Source: Methanosarcina flavescens
GTDB lineage: Archaea; Halobacteriota; Methanosarcinia; Methanosarcinales; Methanosarcinaceae
Direction: 5' to 3'
Length of the DNA stretch: 64,000 nucleotides
Assembly: GCF_001304615.2 (NCBI RefSeq)
Contig: NZ_CP032683.1
Location: 1,488,001 to 1,552,000, forward strand
Part shown: positions 43,391 through 52,926 of the stretch, piece after piece
Layout of the letters: every line of letters starts with the position of its first letter
Numbering within the stretch: the stretch's first letter is position 1
Made by a program: the position numbers and the translations under genes
Notes under the pieces: model-generated
Seen by the model: the letters and a program-made list of their open reading frames with translations, nothing else
The model's database searches: none
What the model was told of the DNA's origin: nothing

Positions 43391-43948
43391 TCTTACCAGC
43401 TCCTGGAACCCATGATATCAAAATTCACTGAAGCAGATTGAAAAAAATTCATTCAGAAGGCACCTTCGGAAAGATGTGTCCCAGATTTATAAAAAAATCC
43501 AATAGATCAGAGAAGAGTCTTCTCACTCAATCAGTTAGTTCCCGTTCAACCGGTTAACACCCGGTTCAACAAAAGATCATAACACATTGTGCTTTGCTGG
43601 TTTCCCTTAAGAATTTTTAGCTGGAAAAAGAAACATATATATATTGTCAAATAGGTACTAAATTACTTGCTTCCCTTAGTGATAACCCTCTCAATGTATG
43701 TTAAGAAATGAAACCATATATGGGAGCGCTATTAATCACTCACATTAATTAGATAATTTAGATGAGACAAATTTAGTTAAAGCTCCTCAAATCGCGGAAA
43801 CTGGCAAAAACTATCCCTGAAACCCAGTTTTTCCAGCTGGCAAGTTTTTTGAACTATTTCTCAAAAATGAGCCGTAAAAATAATCCAGAAAGTTATTGAT
43901 GAATATACCACGTTACGTTCATTCCTATCCATTTCCAGAGTGATAAAA
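43391..43948. other. Leader and promoter region of the glutamate synthase operon
   Basis: It contains the probable promoter and operator (43634-43667). If transcription starts near 43665, the leader is about 280 bases. I see no peptide gene or known riboswitch in it; its length leaves room for small-RNA or structural control. Confidence 0.4.
43634..43667 (+). promoter_or_regulatory. TATA box and NrpR-like operator before glutamate synthase
   Basis: The TATA sequence acatatatatat (43634-43645) is followed by GGTACTAAATTACT at 43654-43667, one mismatch from GGTA-N6-TACC. The relative placement repeats that at glnA, with the operator near the predicted transcription start. Coordinated nitrogen control with glnA is inferred. 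Confidence 0.5.
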
Positions 43949-45001
43949 ATGTGTGGAATAATAAGCTTAATAGACCGAACAAAGTCCAGAATGGACGGGT
44001 CGAGCATAAAAGCTGCCCTCAGCCTCATGAATGAAAGAGGTAGTGGAGATGGGGCAGGATACGCTGCATATGGAATTTATCCAGAATATGCAGATTACTA
44101 TGCTCTTCATGTTTTCTTTGACAATCTAGGTGAACCAAAAAGGAAGGTAGACGAACTCCTTGAACAGTGGGGAGAAATTGCCCACCAGGAAGAGATCCCG
44201 ACAACCCCTCAGCCGGGCATGAAGAAAGTGCACATCCCATGGAGATACTTCTTTAAGCCCTCAGAAGACCTGATGGCAGAGAGGATGGATTCTGAGAATG
44301 ATGTTGTCACTTACATAGTTATGGAAGTAAATACCAGCATAAAAGGAGCTACAATCTTTTCCTCAGGAAAAAATATGGGTGTTTTCAAAGCTTCCGGCTG
44401 GCCCGAGGATGTGGCAAACTTTTACAGAATTGAGAGCTACAAAGGATATATCTGGCTTGCCCATAACCGTTATCCTACAAATTCCCCTGGCTGGTGGGGA
44501 GGTGCTCATCCTTTCAATCTGCTTAACTGGTCAGTAGTGCATAATGGAGAAATTACCTCTTATGGCACAAACCGGCGCTATGTCGAAGGATACGGATACA
44601 AGTGCGCCCTGTTTACTGACACTGAAGTTGTAGCTTATCTGTTTGACCTGCTTGGAAGACAGCATGGACTGTCACATGAAATGATTGTCAAGGCTTTAAC
44701 TCCTCCTTTCTGGGACGATATAGACCGGATGCCAGCAAAAGAGGCAGAGTTGAACAAGGCAGTCCGCCTTACCTATGGACCTGCCCTCATGAATGGACCC
44801 TTCGCAATTGTGGTCGGATCAGAAGATGGTATTGTCGGCTTTACTGACAGGATTAAATTGCGCCCTCTTGTAGTTGGTGAGAATGGAAATCGGCTCTACA
44901 TTTCCAGTGAAGAAGCCGCAATAAGGATCATTGACCCCGAAGTTAAAAATATATACACTCCCAGGGCAGGAGAACCAATAGTAGTGAGGTTTATTGAATG
45001 A
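43949..45001 (+). CDS. gltB1: Glutamate synthase subunit 1, glutamine amidotransferase
   Basis: A 350-residue class II (Ntn) glutamine amidotransferase domain, the first part of archaeal split glutamate synthase. It releases ammonia from glutamine. The ATG at 43949 places the catalytic cysteine at position 2 (MCGIISLI), which is required for the N-terminal nucleophile; a GTG nine bases upstream would bury it. Further motifs are WLAHNRYPTNSPGWWGGAHPF and VVHNGEI. The stop overlaps the next start by ATGA, so subunits 1 and 2 are translationally coupled. Confidence 0.93.
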   Translation: MCGIISLIDRTKSRMDGSSIKAALSLMNERGSGDGAGYAAYGIYPEYADYYALHVFFDNLGEPKRKVDELLEQWGEIAHQEEIPTTPQPGMKKVHIPWRYFFKPSEDLMAERMDSENDVVTYIVMEVNTSIKGATIFSSGKNMGVFKASGWPEDVANFYRIESYKGYIWLAHNRYPTNSPGWWGGAHPFNLLNWSVVHNGEITSYGTNRRYVEGYGYKCALFTDTEVVAYLFDLLGRQHGLSHEMIVKALTPPFWDDIDRMPAKEAELNKAVRLTYGPALMNGPFAIVVGSEDGIVGFTDRIKLRPLVVGENGNRLYISSEEAAIRIIDPEVKNIYTPRAGEPIVVRFIE

Positions 45002-46509
45002 CGCTTGGAAGCGTGCCCACAAAATTTAAGGTAAGCATTGACCGCGACCAGTGTATGGACTGTGGACGCTGTATTGAGAATTGTTCTTACGGCGTTTACA
45101 GGAGAGAAGGCGACAGAATCCTAGTGGAATCCAGAAAATGTACAGCCTGCCTCCGATGCGTTGCTATGTGTCCGAGGGACGCAATTACACTTACAGAGAA
45201 ACCTGTTGACTATCGTAGCCACCCCCTCTGGACCAGAGAAGTAAGAGAGGATATTATTAATCAGGCTCGCAGCGGAAAAATTATTCTTTCAGGAATGGGA
45301 AACGCCAGGGATTTGCCAGTTGTCTATGACCGCCTTCTCCTTGACGCCTGTCAGGTTACAAACCCGAGCATTGACCCCCTGAGAGAACCTATGGAACTCA
45401 GGACTTACATAGGAAAGAAACCATCCAGACTCAAGTTCAGGAAGACCAAGAGCGGAGACATAGAACTTGAGACAAAACTGGCTCCAAACCTCAAACTCAA
45501 TACTCCAATCATGATTGGACATATGAGTTTCGGAGCTATCAGCCTTAACTCCCACCTCAGCATGGCAAAAGCTGTAAAAGAGACAGGAACCTTCATGGGA
45601 ACAGGAGAAGGAGGTCTGCATAAAGAACTCTACCCCTACCAGGACCGTATGATTGTTCAGGTAGCATCAGGCCGTTTTGGGGTCAATATTGACTATCTAG
45701 AAAGAGGAGCAGCCATTGAGATAAAAATCGGTCAGGGTGCGAAACCGGGTATCGGAGGACACCTGCCTGGTGAAAAGGTGAACGAAGAAGTCTCAAAAAC
45801 CCGTATGATTCCACTTGGTAGTGATGCGATCAGCCCGGCTCCTCACCATGATACTTACAGCATCGAAGATCTTGTCCAGCTAATTCGAAGTCTCAAAGAA
45901 GCAACCGAATGGAAAAAGCCTGTCTTCGTGAAAATTGCAGCCGTGCATAATGTAGCTCCAATTGCAGCAGGTATCGCCCGCTCCTCTGCAGATGCAGTGG
46001 TAATTGATGGGTTCCGAGGTGGAACCGGAGCAACCCCCAAGGTATTCAGAGATCATGTGGGAATACCGATTGAAGCTGCAATTGCAAGTGTTGACCAGAA
46101 ACTCAGTGACCAGGGCGTAAGAAACGAGATCTCGATTATTGCAAGCGGTGGAATAAGAAGCAGTGCAGACCTTGCTAAATCAATTGCACTTGGTGCGGAC
46201 GCTGTGTATATTGGTACTGCTGCACTTATTGCTCTGGGCTGCAGAGTCTGTGGTAATTGTTATAGAAATCTCTGCCCATGGGGCATTGCTACCCAGGAGC
46301 CACATCTCATGAACAGAATCGACCCTGAAAGAGGTGCAGCCCAGGTTGCAAACCTGATCAAGGGCTGGACTTTAGAACTCGGCGAACTTATGGGCGCTGC
46401 AGGCATTAACAGCATTGAAAGCCTGCGTGGAAATAGAGATCGCCTGCGTGGATATATGCTGGATGAAGGAATGCTTAAAATCCTGGATGTACTGCCAGTG
46501 GGAGCCTGA
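44998..46509 (+). CDS. gltB2: Glutamate synthase subunit 2, FMN-binding synthase
   Basis: A 503-residue archaeal-type synthase subunit. The N-terminus is a two-cluster ferredoxin domain (CMDCGRCIENCSYG and CTACLRCVAMCP), followed by the FMN TIM-barrel. In the barrel come MIGHMSFGAISLNSH, GTGEGGLHKE, KIGQGAKPGIGGHLPG and VIDGFRGGTGATP. The C-terminal CRVCGNCYRNLCPWG is the 3Fe-4S ligand region. It condenses ammonia with 2-oxoglutarate using electrons delivered through the clusters. No NAD(P)H subunit (GltD) follows, so the donor is ferredoxin or, through the last operon gene, F420H2. Confidence 0.94.
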   Translation: MTLGSVPTKFKVSIDRDQCMDCGRCIENCSYGVYRREGDRILVESRKCTACLRCVAMCPRDAITLTEKPVDYRSHPLWTREVREDIINQARSGKIILSGMGNARDLPVVYDRLLLDACQVTNPSIDPLREPMELRTYIGKKPSRLKFRKTKSGDIELETKLAPNLKLNTPIMIGHMSFGAISLNSHLSMAKAVKETGTFMGTGEGGLHKELYPYQDRMIVQVASGRFGVNIDYLERGAAIEIKIGQGAKPGIGGHLPGEKVNEEVSKTRMIPLGSDAISPAPHHDTYSIEDLVQLIRSLKEATEWKKPVFVKIAAVHNVAPIAAGIARSSADAVVIDGFRGGTGATPKVFRDHVGIPIEAAIASVDQKLSDQGVRNEISIIASGGIRSSADLAKSIALGADAVYIGTAALIALGCRVCGNCYRNLCPWGIATQEPHLMNRIDPERGAAQVANLIKGWTLELGELMGAAGINSIESLRGNRDRLRGYMLDEGMLKILDVLPVGA

Positions 46510-46514
46510 TTGAG

Positions 46515-47258
46515 ATGAAGACGGTAAGAATTAATGCAAAAAGTATGCATTACACCCCCCTGAACCAGAAGATCCGGGCTGCAGTTGCGGACGGAGCAGA
46601 GGAAATTATACTCGATAATGTGCTTGGACAGCGCTTTATAAGTGGTGGATTAAAAGGCAACGTCCGGGTAATAATTAACGGAGTCCCCGGTGGGGACCTG
46701 GGGATGCTCATGAGCGGGCCGACATGTATTGTAAATGGGAACGCTGAACACGCTCCTGGCAACACTATGGACAGCGGCATGCTTGTAATTCACGGAAGCG
46801 CAGGAGATGCAGTTGCCCACAGCATGCGAGGAGGAAAAGTCTTTATAAAAGGCAACATTGGCTATCGGGGAGGCATCCACATGAAACAGTATGAAGTGGA
46901 AGCCAGACCTGTACTTGTAGTCGGTGGTACAGCCCACTCCTTCCTCGGAGAATATATGGCAGGTGGTCTTGTGCTCGTACTGGGCATCGGTAAGGACAAA
47001 GCGATGATAGATAGGGGTATAGGAAGCGGAATCCATGGTGGAGAAATTATCATCCGTGGAGAAGTGGATGATTACCTGCTTGGAATAGGAGCCAAGAAGT
47101 TCGAGTTTACCGAGAGCGATCTTGAACGCATTGCCCCGATTATAAAGACCTTCTGCGAGCAGTTTGGATATAACCCTGCAGAGTTCCTGAATACCAGCTA
47201 CACGAAGATCGGACCTGCAAGCAGCCGGCCTTTCGCAGGCAAATATGTCTGGGAGTGA
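46515..47258 (+). CDS. gltB3: Glutamate synthase subunit 3, GXGXG domain
   Basis: A 247-residue right-handed beta-helix protein equal to the C-terminal GXGXG domain of bacterial GltB. Repeats such as GGLKGNVRVIINGVPGGDLG, SGMLVIHGSAGDAV, GGKVFIKGNIGYRGG and GGEIIIRGEVDD are visible. It is structural, holding the amidotransferase and synthase parts together. It starts six bases after subunit 2 and ends seven bases before the F420-linked subunit, so all four genes form a single operon. Confidence 0.92.
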   Translation: MKTVRINAKSMHYTPLNQKIRAAVADGAEEIILDNVLGQRFISGGLKGNVRVIINGVPGGDLGMLMSGPTCIVNGNAEHAPGNTMDSGMLVIHGSAGDAVAHSMRGGKVFIKGNIGYRGGIHMKQYEVEARPVLVVGGTAHSFLGEYMAGGLVLVLGIGKDKAMIDRGIGSGIHGGEIIIRGEVDDYLLGIGAKKFEFTESDLERIAPIIKTFCEQFGYNPAEFLNTSYTKIGPASSRPFAGKYVWE

Positions 47259-47264
47259 TGAGAG

Positions 47265-48299
47265 ATGGCAGAACAAAAACCAATAAGCAAAAATTACCTT
47301 GATCTCAAATCAGAAGTCTGGGACGAAGGCCTTTGTTCAGGCTGCGGGGCCTGCATTGCAGTCTGCCCTGCTGATTCCCTGTACTTTGAAACCGGCGATG
47401 ATTCTACACACCCAAAGAGCAATAACTACTGTAAAGCCGCTGTTGATGGAGTCCCCTGCGGAGCCTGCTATGAAGTTTGTCCTAGACTCGATGAACAACC
47501 CTCAAGCCTGCTCGGGGATTACCTGGAAATCACTGCCGGAAGAGCCGAGTTCGATATCCCGAAAAAACAGAGCGGCGGAGCAGTCACAGCAATCCTTGTA
47601 AACGCGCTTGATACAGGCCTTGTAGATGCCGTGGTTACGGTTACGGAAGATCCCTGGACTCTTAAGCCGCATTCCATGGTAATAACCAGAAGTGAAGCCC
47701 TTATCGGTCAGGCAGGAAGCCGTTACAACTGGTGGGTTCCTCTTGTTTCTTCCCTCAAGGAAGCAGTCGTAAACAGGAAGTACAGAAACATTGCAGTTGT
47801 CGGAGTTCCCTGTGTCGTCCAGGCAGTCCGCAAAATGCTTGAAACCGACCACCAGCTTGTGCAACCATACAAAAAATCCATCCGTTTCGTTTTCGGGCTT
47901 TTCTGCACGGAGAGTTTCGACTATGAAAAACTTATTGCAGGCAAGCTGAAAAGCGAGTACGCCCTTGAGCCTATGAAAGTATGCCGTATTGACGTTAAGG
48001 GCAAGCTCGAAATTACCTTAAACGATGGGATACAGTATGTAATCCCTCTTAACGAACTTGAGGACACTGTCCGCCCAGGCTGCGGCGTCTGTACGGATTT
48101 TACCGCTCTTAAAGCCGATATTTCTGCCGGGTCTGTTGGAAGCTCGGACGGCTATACTACCCTTGTCGTCCGCACGCTCGTAGGACAGCACCTACTTGAA
48201 AGTGCAATTGCCAACAAGAAACTGAGCGTCGGCGGTGAAGTCAGCACCGGCATAATTGAAAAGCTTGCAAAGAAAAAAATGATAAGAAAACTGGAATAA
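47265..48299 (+). CDS. FrhB/FpoF-like F420-dependent subunit
   Basis: A 344-residue protein of the coenzyme F420 hydrogenase/dehydrogenase beta subunit family. N-terminal clusters CSGCGACIAVCP and CGACYEVCPR are followed by a flavin/F420-binding domain (QSGGAVTAILVNAL; GVPCVVQAVRKML) and the C-terminal CGVCTDFTALKADISAGSVGS that is diagnostic. Family members pass electrons between F420 and iron-sulfur partners. As the last gene of the glutamate synthase operon it probably feeds F420H2 electrons to the synthase, replacing GltD. That role is inference from context. A GGGAG ribosome site precedes it. Confidence 0.85.
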   Translation: MAEQKPISKNYLDLKSEVWDEGLCSGCGACIAVCPADSLYFETGDDSTHPKSNNYCKAAVDGVPCGACYEVCPRLDEQPSSLLGDYLEITAGRAEFDIPKKQSGGAVTAILVNALDTGLVDAVVTVTEDPWTLKPHSMVITRSEALIGQAGSRYNWWVPLVSSLKEAVVNRKYRNIAVVGVPCVVQAVRKMLETDHQLVQPYKKSIRFVFGLFCTESFDYEKLIAGKLKSEYALEPMKVCRIDVKGKLEITLNDGIQYVIPLNELEDTVRPGCGVCTDFTALKADISAGSVGSSDGYTTLVVRTLVGQHLLESAIANKKLSVGGEVSTGIIEKLAKKKMIRKLE

Positions 48300-48315
48300 A
48301 CTACAGAAACTTAAA

Positions 48316-48354
48316 AGATGAAGCTTTAAACTTCATCTTCATTCATTCTTTTTT
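48316..48354 (+). terminator. Terminator of the glutamate synthase operon
   Basis: An 8-bp stem, agatgaag/cttcatct, with a 7-base loop (48316-48338) is followed by a T-rich tract ending in tttttt (48349-48354), 17 bases after the last stop. Confidence 0.7.
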
Positions 48355-48370
48355 GAGAACTCATTAAGCT

Positions 48371-49549
48371 TCAGGAAAAAGATTCTGCTATATTAAGCAA
48401 CTCTGCCTTATCGAGAGAAGAGACAATAGTGACTTCAAGCTCTTCATTTTTCCAGGTCAGAGCTTTCATATTTCCACCAAATATCGGAGAAATCGTACCG
48501 TTCATGTTATTTACCTGAATATTTTCTCCTTCACTTCCAAAATTCTGAATTTCAGATAAACCTTTTTCAGAAACGCTTTCGATGATACGTATTTCATTGT
48601 CTCCTTTTGTATACACGAGGGTGATTTTTTCGTAATGCTGACCTGCAAAAACACTGAAACCACTATGGACAAAAATTGAATAAGGCGTATCCGTGCTGGA
48701 AGAGATAATTGAATAATCAAACTCATAGCCCTCAGGGAGATATTCAGGAGTGAGTATTTTAAAATCAATAAGCTCCTTTGCCTCTTCAAATGTCATTTTT
48801 TTAGGTTCACTTTTTAGATCTTCAGGCCCCAGTACTTTTACCTGCGCGCCATCTGGAACTTTAAATTCAAATTCAAAGTCTGGGATTCCAGCATTCAATT
48901 TCACATCCCGGATTTCTATCTCAAGATAAGGATTCCCTTCATTGTCATACAGTTCATACCTGATGAGCATCCAGTTTTCGCCGTCAACCCATATTTTTGA
49001 TTTCCATTGGAACAATTCATTTTTCTCGGAAGGGGTGAGCTCAAGTACATACGCGTTTTTCCCATCGATATTCTCAGTCCCTAGGAGGGAAGGTAGTTTC
49101 CCATTAAGAATAATTCCATTTAAAAACTCAGCATAAACATCAGGCTCGAAGAGTTTCAAATCATTAAAATCATCATAAATCTCTGTTTTGAAAACAGTCC
49201 CAGGCTCGGAATTATAGATCCACTGGAAATCTCCGTCAGATATCATGATTACTTCCGTATCTTTATCCGGACTTAAAATAGTCGTTTTCATTAAATCGGA
49301 TTTTTTCCATATAATTTCATGCACTTCTGGATTCTGTCGCCTTGAAGTTGAATTTACATACATGGTAAAAGAATAGTCTTCAAGACTGTCCACTTCCATC
49401 TGCATGTTAGACACAATTTCTTCAACATTGAGTTGAGTGTTAGATGAAACTTCTTCGGCACCGGACTCTTCTGCGCAACCTGAAATAAAAATGGGGAGGG
49501 TTATCAGGGACAGGGTGAGCAGTAAATATCTTTTGGAATTAATCTTCAT
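48371..49549 (-). CDS. LolA-like lipoprotein
   Basis: A 392-residue lipoprotein: signal peptide LLLTLSLITLPIFISGC with a lipobox cysteine (about Cys25), then a LolA/LppX-like half-barrel domain (VNSTSRRQNPEVHEIIWKKSD, WIYNSEPGTVFKTEIYDD, WKSKIWVDGENWMLIRYEL), then a DUF4367-like C-terminal domain (TPEYLPEGYEFDYSIISSS; GNMKALTWKNEELEVTIVSS). Such archaeal proteins are related to outer-membrane lipoprotein-sorting proteins, but archaea lack that membrane, so the role is unknown. The start has GGGG just upstream. It is convergent with the glutamate synthase operon. Confidence 0.83.
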   Translation of the reverse strand: MKINSKRYLLLTLSLITLPIFISGCAEESGAEEVSSNTQLNVEEIVSNMQMEVDSLEDYSFTMYVNSTSRRQNPEVHEIIWKKSDLMKTTILSPDKDTEVIMISDGDFQWIYNSEPGTVFKTEIYDDFNDLKLFEPDVYAEFLNGIILNGKLPSLLGTENIDGKNAYVLELTPSEKNELFQWKSKIWVDGENWMLIRYELYDNEGNPYLEIEIRDVKLNAGIPDFEFEFKVPDGAQVKVLGPEDLKSEPKKMTFEEAKELIDFKILTPEYLPEGYEFDYSIISSSTDTPYSIFVHSGFSVFAGQHYEKITLVYTKGDNEIRIIESVSEKGLSEIQNFGSEGENIQVNNMNGTISPIFGGNMKALTWKNEELEVTIVSSLDKAELLNIAESFS

Positions 49550-49793
49550 TTATTTACCCCAATTTAAAGACATTTTGTATTAATTCTATCTTCCAAGAGA
49601 TCCCACACGGCTTATATTTTAAATAATAGGTAGAAATTTAGATTTACACCCATCCAGCTTTTGAGTCTAACCTATTAGCTCGAAATCAAGATATTATAGT
49701 TTAGATAATCCCAAATACCAATCTGGAGGAGTGTAAATTCAAAATAGATACTCAACATTGCCTTTTCAACACATCAACTTTCAAAAATTGAGT

Positions 49794-50246
49794 TTAAATA
49801 ACACAATTGCAGGAGCCCTCTTGAATTGCGATTAAAGTCTTTACAGGCAGATATGCGTAACATCTTGCTTCCAATTTCACGTTTGTCCTGTAGTTCCCAC
49901 TGCTTGGTACATCGATCATCTCTGCCCCGGAAGCTGTACATGAGCTTGGAACCTGGTGAACGATTGCAGGCAAATTAATTGGTTCACTTATCCAAATTGT
50001 TATTTTCATCTCACAAGGGGCAGGAAAAGGAAATTCTTTAGAAGTTGTTTGACAGCCACTTACAAACCATGATACATTCATGTATCGACTTCCATTAGGA
50101 CGCTGGTATAATTTGGAAGAAAACTTTAGATATATGTCTCCAGTACCATCTAGATATTCTCTAGTGCAGCTATTTATAAGTGTATCTGCTAAAACAACGT
50201 TTGGCTCTAAGAGTTCACTTTTTTGCTTTTCACACATATTATGCAC
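49794..50246 (-). CDS. Hypothetical cysteine-containing protein
   Basis: A 150-residue protein of unrecognised family. It has eight cysteines, no signal peptide and a beta-rich middle (KITIWISEPINLPAIVHQVPS). Short blocks such as YMNVSWFVSGC and NVKLEARCYAY look like a beta sandwich. The start is GTG at 50246 or ATG at 50237; a GGAGT lies about 12 bases before the GTG. It is flanked by AT-rich DNA on both sides and is isolated, which suggests accessory gene content. Function unknown. Confidence 0.5.
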   Translation of the reverse strand: MHNMCEKQKSELLEPNVVLADTLINSCTREYLDGTGDIYLKFSSKLYQRPNGSRYMNVSWFVSGCQTTSKEFPFPAPCEMKITIWISEPINLPAIVHQVPSSCTASGAEMIDVPSSGNYRTNVKLEARCYAYLPVKTLIAIQEGSCNCVI

Positions 50247-50653
50247 TTCTTTTCTTTACTCCAGAGACAGGATCAAGCAAACCTTAAGTGCTCTTAAAGC
50301 TATCATTTACTTGCCACAGCGCATGTAAAGTTCAAATGTGTTCTGGAAGGTTTGTTTGAACTTCAAATTCAAAGATAATTTTAAACTTTTTCTATAAATT
50401 TATTGTGATGATGAATGATTCATCAGTCTGATTAACACTCATTAAACCACTTCTTTCTTATCGAGAACAACAGAATTTTAGAGTTCTAATCGACGTTTGA
50501 AATTTGACCTGCTTTTAGCAAATAATCTTGATTCCCTTTTCTTCACTAAACCATAAAACTAACAAAAAACATAGCAACGTACATGCCCAACAAAAGAAAA
50601 GAATAACGCCAAAACAATTTGGTAAGGAAGTAATAATATCTCGAAATGTAAGG
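50247..50653. other. Intergenic region
   Basis: About 400 AT-rich bases. A plus-strand frame reaching into the next gene from 50528 is rejected as a shadow. No gene or RNA is recognised. Confidence 0.3.
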
Positions 50654-51091
50654 TTAGATATAACTCTTTCTCATCAAAAAGTAAACAAAAATTATCGTAA
50701 TATATCCACCGACTATATTGAAGGAATAAGTAACAGTAATATTAAATAAAAAACTTATTATTGTTATAAAAAGCCACAGTACAAAGCCTATTAATGCGCT
50801 TTTCATACCGATAATATCGCGATTTTTTTCAATCCTGCTCATGTTCTTACTACATAATGAATAGTGTCCAAAAATTAAAAAAAATAAAATAAGACCCGCT
50901 ACAAGCCATTGATCTATTTGACCCCAATATTGAGCCTTGATTATCTTGTTGCCATCTACAAGGACCGCTTCTGAAAAAAACAACATTTTTATTTTATCTA
51001 TAAATATGAGCCAAAAATAAAATAATACAAGTCCAAATAAAACTCCGACTACTTCAGGAGCTTTATTTAGAGCTGATCTCATATATACCAT
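50654..51091 (-). CDS. Hypothetical four-helix membrane protein
   Basis: A 145-residue integral membrane protein with four hydrophobic segments: VVGVLFGLVLFYFWLIF, WLVAGLILFFLIFG, ALIGFVLWLFITIISFLF and IVGGYITIIFVYFL. It ends in MRKSYI. No family is recognised. The loop between helices 1 and 2 carries a basic/aromatic stretch, and no ribosome site is strong at either in-frame ATG (51091 or 51082). It stands alone in AT-rich DNA. Confidence 0.55.
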   Translation of the reverse strand: MVYMRSALNKAPEVVGVLFGLVLFYFWLIFIDKIKMLFFSEAVLVDGNKIIKAQYWGQIDQWLVAGLILFFLIFGHYSLCSKNMSRIEKNRDIIGMKSALIGFVLWLFITIISFLFNITVTYSFNIVGGYITIIFVYFLMRKSYI

Positions 51092-51348
51092 ATAATAAAG
51101 CCTCTTAACATGAATTCGCGACCATTAAATCCCGTGCATTTTCCAAATACATCCTAAAGTTTCATAATATATTGCTATACACTTATTAGAATTTATATCT
51201 TTTATTTCCATTACAGTTTCTGCACAACATAATCGCATCAAGCAATATATCTATCTAAAATTTTCAGAAAAGAAAGATGCCGTTTTCAGGCATCTGGAAA
51301 TAAGATTATCCAGCTGATAAGGAACCTCCCTACATGCTTGATTCGAAA

Positions 51349-52542
51349 TTAAAATACAGGAATCAAGCCCGGATTGTTCCCTGTAATGCATTCTCCACCT
51401 TTAGCAGTCACTATAAAAGTGTTCTCGATTCCTACCATTCCGATGTTTTCAATCCCTTTTTTAGGTTCCAGGGCAAATACCATTCCTTCCTGAAGGGGTT
51501 CATCAAAACCTTCTGCGATTACAGGAGTTTCATCAATTAGCAGTCCGACTCCGTGCCCGAGGAATTTTACTTTACGGTCGCCAAAACCCATAAAGTTTTG
51601 CAGGAATTCTGAATCAAGCTTATTCATGATTGTAGTGTAGATTTCTGAGGGAATTGTGCCGGGTTTTAACATTGAGGCAGCTTCGTTTTGTATAGCCACA
51701 CATTTATTATGGGCATCTATGGCATGTTGTGGAAGGGGAGAGCCAAACATATATGTCGTGGTTTTATCCGTGTGATAACCATCAACCCCACATCCGACAT
51801 CAACAAAGACAAGGTCTCCTTTCCTCAATTTTCTGTCACGGCTGCCTAGCACAGGTGCTGCAGGGCATAACCCGTACTTCCCTCCGGGCCCGTTAAAATA
51901 AGTCGGATAGATGGAGCTTTCACCAAAACAGACATTTCCCAGAATCATTTCTGTATCAAACATGCCAAAACGGCATGCTCCGTGATGACCTTCTTCTACA
52001 AGAACTGAAAACAATTTGGTTGCCAGGTCGCTTTCACTCATTCCTTCCTGCAGCATTTCAGGTACAAGCTCTTCCAGCACATGCTGGTGAATCCTGCCGG
52101 CTTCTCTTATCAGGGAAAGTTCATATTCGCTTTTTATTGCTCTGACAGCACAAATCTGGGGGTCTACGGGTTTGAAATTATTAAAAGGGAAGTATTTCTG
52201 GAATCTCTGGTACAGAGCCAGAGGAACTACCTCCGTTTCCAGGTATACCGTATCCGGAAGCACATTTATACTTTTTGCAGCATCACGAAAGCTATTCATA
52301 GGTTCTATGCTGGGAAAAAGAGATTCGTCCAAGGCTCTTTCATAACTGCGGCGTGCCCATAAGGTTGCTTCCCCGTGCCTGGGAATAATTAACATTCCAT
52401 CCTGCATTGTACCCGTAAAATAATAAAGGTTTATTTTACTGAAGATGACAGCTATCTCCCATTCTGGATTTGAGATATCCATTTGCTTTCTAAAATTATA
52501 CATGCGATTTTTCAGTTCGGTTAAAGGTACTTTCTTAATCAT
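51349..52542 (-). CDS. M24 family Xaa-Pro peptidase-like protein
   Basis: A roughly 397-residue aminopeptidase-P/prolidase-like protein. The N-terminal creatinase-type domain is followed by the pita-bread catalytic domain. Metal ligands are seen in [20 protein letters not shown] (two Asp), LGHGVG (His), TPVIAEGF and FALEPKKG (Glu), with a final Glu in VGIENTF. It probably removes N-terminal residues before proline or cleaves Xaa-Pro dipeptides with Mn/Co. The ATG at 52542 ([14 protein letters not shown]) follows AAGGGA; a frame extension upstream is less family-like. Cytosolic and monocistronic. Confidence 0.87.
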   Translation of the reverse strand: MIKKVPLTELKNRMYNFRKQMDISNPEWEIAVIFSKINLYYFTGTMQDGMLIIPRHGEATLWARRSYERALDESLFPSIEPMNSFRDAAKSINVLPDTVYLETEVVPLALYQRFQKYFPFNNFKPVDPQICAVRAIKSEYELSLIREAGRIHQHVLEELVPEMLQEGMSESDLATKLFSVLVEEGHHGACRFGMFDTEMILGNVCFGESSIYPTYFNGPGGKYGLCPAAPVLGSRDRKLRKGDLVFVDVGCGVDGYHTDKTTTYMFGSPLPQHAIDAHNKCVAIQNEAASMLKPGTIPSEIYTTIMNKLDSEFLQNFMGFGDRKVKFLGHGVGLLIDETPVIAEGFDEPLQEGMVFALEPKKGIENIGMVGIENTFIVTAKGGECITGNNPGLIPVF

Positions 52543-52926
52543 AAGGGTCCCTTTTACTAATATATCAGTTGTCAATTATAGAAGTGTAACCTGTAGTGGG
52601 GAATATAATGGGAAATTATAATGATGTATAAATGTACATAATAGATATGCATAATAACTGTTATTCCTCGTAACAAAAACTTTATTTCATTCTGGTTTTC
52701 TCGCAGGATTTCTTATTCCCTACCCCAGTAATTGTTACTTCTCCAACAAAAATTTCTATTTCTTACATCGCTCACTTAAAAAGATAGAAAGGATTTTCGA
52801 GGTAGTAGAATTTCAGTTCACTTTTGAAAACAGAAAAAATAATTAGAAAGGAAGCAAATTAAAAGGATACAAATTAAAAAGTAGCAATTAAAAGGATACA
52901 AAAGGGCTTTTTGATAAGGGGTTATC
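52543..52926. other. Intergenic region
   Basis: About 380 bases. A doubled aattaaaaggatacaaa element lies near 52856-52902, just before the DUF2284 gene. No gene is seen. Confidence 0.35.

Noticed and set aside
50528-50749. Plus-strand 73-codon lysine/asparagine-rich frame
   Set aside because: It overlaps antisense the end of the four-helix membrane protein, and its composition is that of AT-rich noise.
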